Origin: Anomaloglossus baeobatrachus
Taxonomy: Eukaryota; Chordata; Amphibia; Anura; Aromobatidae
Length of the DNA stretch: 64,000 bases
Assembly: GCF_048569485.1 (NCBI RefSeq)
Contig: NC_134355.1
Location: 660,786,215-660,850,214, forward strand
Reading direction: 5' to 3'
In this document: in pieces, positions 62,398-64,000 of the stretch
How the letters are laid out: every line of letters starts with the position of its first letter
Position numbering within the stretch: position 1 is the stretch's first letter
Made by a program: the position numbers and the translations under genes
Notes under the pieces: generated by a model
What the model was told of the DNA's origin: nothing
What the model saw: only the letters and a program-made list of their open reading frames with translations
Database searches by the model: none

Positions 62398-62459
62398 AAC
62401 ATACAGGGAAAAGGGGGGTAGTTACAAATTTTGCACAGGGACCCATAAAACTTTAGTTA

Positions 62460-63154
62460 AGGTACCGTCACACTAAGCGACGCTCCAGCGATCCCACCAG
62501 CAACCTGACCTGGCAGGGATCACTGGAGCATTGCTACACGAGTTGCTGGTGAGCTGTCAAACAGGCAGATCTCACCAACAACCAGTGACCAGCCCCCAGC
62601 CAGCAGCGACGCGTGGAAGCGATGCTGCGCTTGGTAACTAAGGTAAATATCGGGTAACCAACCCCATATTTATCTTGGTTACCAGCACACACCGCTTAGC
62701 GCTGGCTTTCTGCACTCCTAGCCAGAGTACACATCGGGTTAATTACCCGATGTGTAATCTGGCTATGTGTGCAGGGAGCAGGGAGCCGGCACTGACAGCG
62801 CGAGAGCAGCGGATGCTGGTAACGAAGGTAAATATCGGGTAACCAAGGAAAGGGCTTCTTGGTTACCCGATATTTACATTGGTTACCAGCGTCCGCAGAA
62901 GCCGGCTCCTGCTGCCTGCACATTTAGTTGTTGCTCTGTCGCTGTCACACACAGCGATGTGTGCTTCACAGCGGGACAGCAACAACTAAAAAATGGTCCA
63001 GGACATTCAGCAACAACCAGCGACCTCACAGCAGGGGCCAGGTTGTTGCTGGATGTCACACACAGCAACATCGCTAGCAACATCGCTGCTACGTCACAAA
63101 AGTCGTGCCTCAGCAGCGATGTTGCTAGCGATGTTCCTTAGTGAGACGTGGCCT
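62460..63154. mobile_element. Harbinger-like MITE with TTA target duplication
   Basis: The ends AGGTACCGTCACACTAAG and AGGCCACGTCTCACTAAG (complement) are similar. TTA flanks both sides (62457-62459 and 63155-63157). The empty site is confirmed by the hAT end that reads through it. The interior has GTTACCCGATATTTAC inverted copies. Confidence 0.82.
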
Positions 63155-63354
63155 TTACGCCACTGGTGATAAAAAGTATGACTAATGGAGGTAAGACTGT
63201 TTAAACCTCACCAATACTGAGAATAGGCATCGTAATCTCTTGTTTGAATTAAGCGTGATTAATCATCAATAAAATAGGCTAATAATATTAGGTCAGGTTT
63301 CAGTGTCCCCTGTGGCTTTCTATATGGGAATCCCAGTAAATCCCTTTTAAGAGG

Positions 63355-63844
63355 TGTGATGGTTGAATACGGGGGGAGGTTGTGTGTGGTTTTGTGTGGG
63401 TTCGTATTTTGGGTGTGGTGCTCTGTCCATTCTGTGCTTATTGTCCTGTTAAGTTAGGTTAATCACCCCCTGCCAGGCTTTTGTTTCTAAGTCTTGGGGA
63501 GGGGGGCCTGGGATCAACCTAAACTCCCTGTTTACCTGACAGATTGGTCAGTCTGGCTGGGAAGTACAAGAGACAAGGAAGAAGATTGATCCTCTGGGGG
63601 AGAAGCTGCAGCTACAGGCAACACCCCAGAGGGCCGTTGAGAAACCCCCATTTGCTTGGAAAAGGACTGCTGAAGGATTGTGACTCATCATCGGGACGTT
63701 TATGCCATTACTGGACTATTTTAACCTCTGTGTGATGGTTTATTTTTAAGAACCTTCTGATTTTGCTTGGAATAAATGTTCTTTGGATTGCTCACTGATC
63801 TCTGGCTCTGTTGATTGTGTGATATCAGAGAAGCACCCCACGAC
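63355..63844 (+). repeat. Solo LTR, about 490 bp
   Basis: It runs TGTGATGGTTG to CCCCACGACA. The flanks AGAGG and AGTGG are 5-bp repeats with one mismatch. AATAAA at 63771 lies at a normal place near the LTR end. No internal region is in view. It is a fossil. Confidence 0.65.
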
Positions 63845-64000
63845 AAGTGGATACAAAGCTCCAATGAGCATTTTTTTGTTGCTGATGCATAAAGAAATGG
63901 ATCCTAAAGATGTCCATAAACATTAGAGTAATACCAGCTAAAGCTAAATGCATTGTCATCCAACTAATTTACTCATATGTTTAGGTGGTTTCTAACTCGC

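Larger units (their letters stand above)
62041..63175. mobile_element. hAT-like element right-end fragment carrying two insertions
   Basis: GGGGTAGTTACAAATTTTGC and GACCCATAAAACTTTAGTTA followed (after the MITE) by CGCCACTGGTG match the right end of the hAT-like element at 33.3 kb (GGGCCCATCAGACTGTAGTT). A SINE at 62173-62397 and a Harbinger-like MITE at 62460-63154 lie within it. Confidence 0.55.

Noticed and set aside
59722-64000. P450 exon 4 or earlier exons
   Set aside because: No 161-bp exon with the expected WKQLRRF-like or early CYP2 motifs and splice sites was found on the minus strand, so they are taken to lie beyond the window.

Overview
The window looks like amphibian, probably anuran, nuclear DNA. 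The evidence is a CYP2-family cytochrome P450 gene with vertebrate exon sizes but introns of up to 18 kb, and a dense nested repeat load: Penelope-like and CR1-like retroelements, Ngaro-type tyrosine-recombinase elements, Ty3/gypsy-like LTRs, Tc1, hAT and PIF/Harbinger-like elements, a tRNA-derived SINE and many palindromic MITEs. No bacterial or phage-like gene organisation is present.

Layout. Positions 1-6131 hold a Penelope-like element on the minus strand (accessory ORF, RT, GIY-YIG nuclease, pseudo-LTR repeats, a hammerhead ribozyme motif). It sits in the 5' half of a CR1-type LINE (6132-8975) that begins with six exact-length 127-bp monomers. That LINE abuts a gypsy-like LTR fossil (8976-11738), which itself abuts an LTR of another family (11739-13010). 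Positions 13-20 kb are LTR remnants, a palindromic repeat split by a Tc1 element that carries a SINE, a further LTR and a MITE. Positions 20001-25937 are Ngaro copy 1.

The host gene runs right to left from 59721 to 26928. Exons 5-9 of a CYP2 P450 (177, 142, 185, 142 and 179 bp) keep an open frame of 274 codons plus stop and carry the I-helix, ExxR and heme-thiolate motifs. Exons 1-4 lie beyond the right edge. Intron 8 holds a LINE tail with a MITE, a head-to-head/tandem composite with a 16-bp target duplication and a 2.6-kb hAT-like element. Intron 7 holds a palindromic MITE, a structurally complete non-autonomous LTR element (36343-40842), an LTR, Ngaro copy 2 with complete split direct repeats (42928-49738) and three abutting MITEs. 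Introns 6 and 5 hold an LTR, a large inverted-repeat element, a CR1 3' fragment split by a solo LTR, and simple repeats. Right of exon 5 are a Tc1 scrap, a 1.3-kb inverted-repeat transposon, a hAT end carrying a SINE and a Harbinger-like MITE, and a solo LTR.

The host gene is the only credible cellular gene. The most notable items are the hammerhead motif and accessory ORF of the Penelope-like element, the CR1 monomer array with octamer motifs, the non-autonomous LTR element that keeps the ends and leader of a gag-bearing relative around an unrelated 358-residue ORF, the Ngaro pair with SGNH hydrolase parts, and the composite repeat at 28.6-30.3 kb. Coordinates of decayed repeats are approximate. 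Family names rest on reading the sequence, not on database searches.
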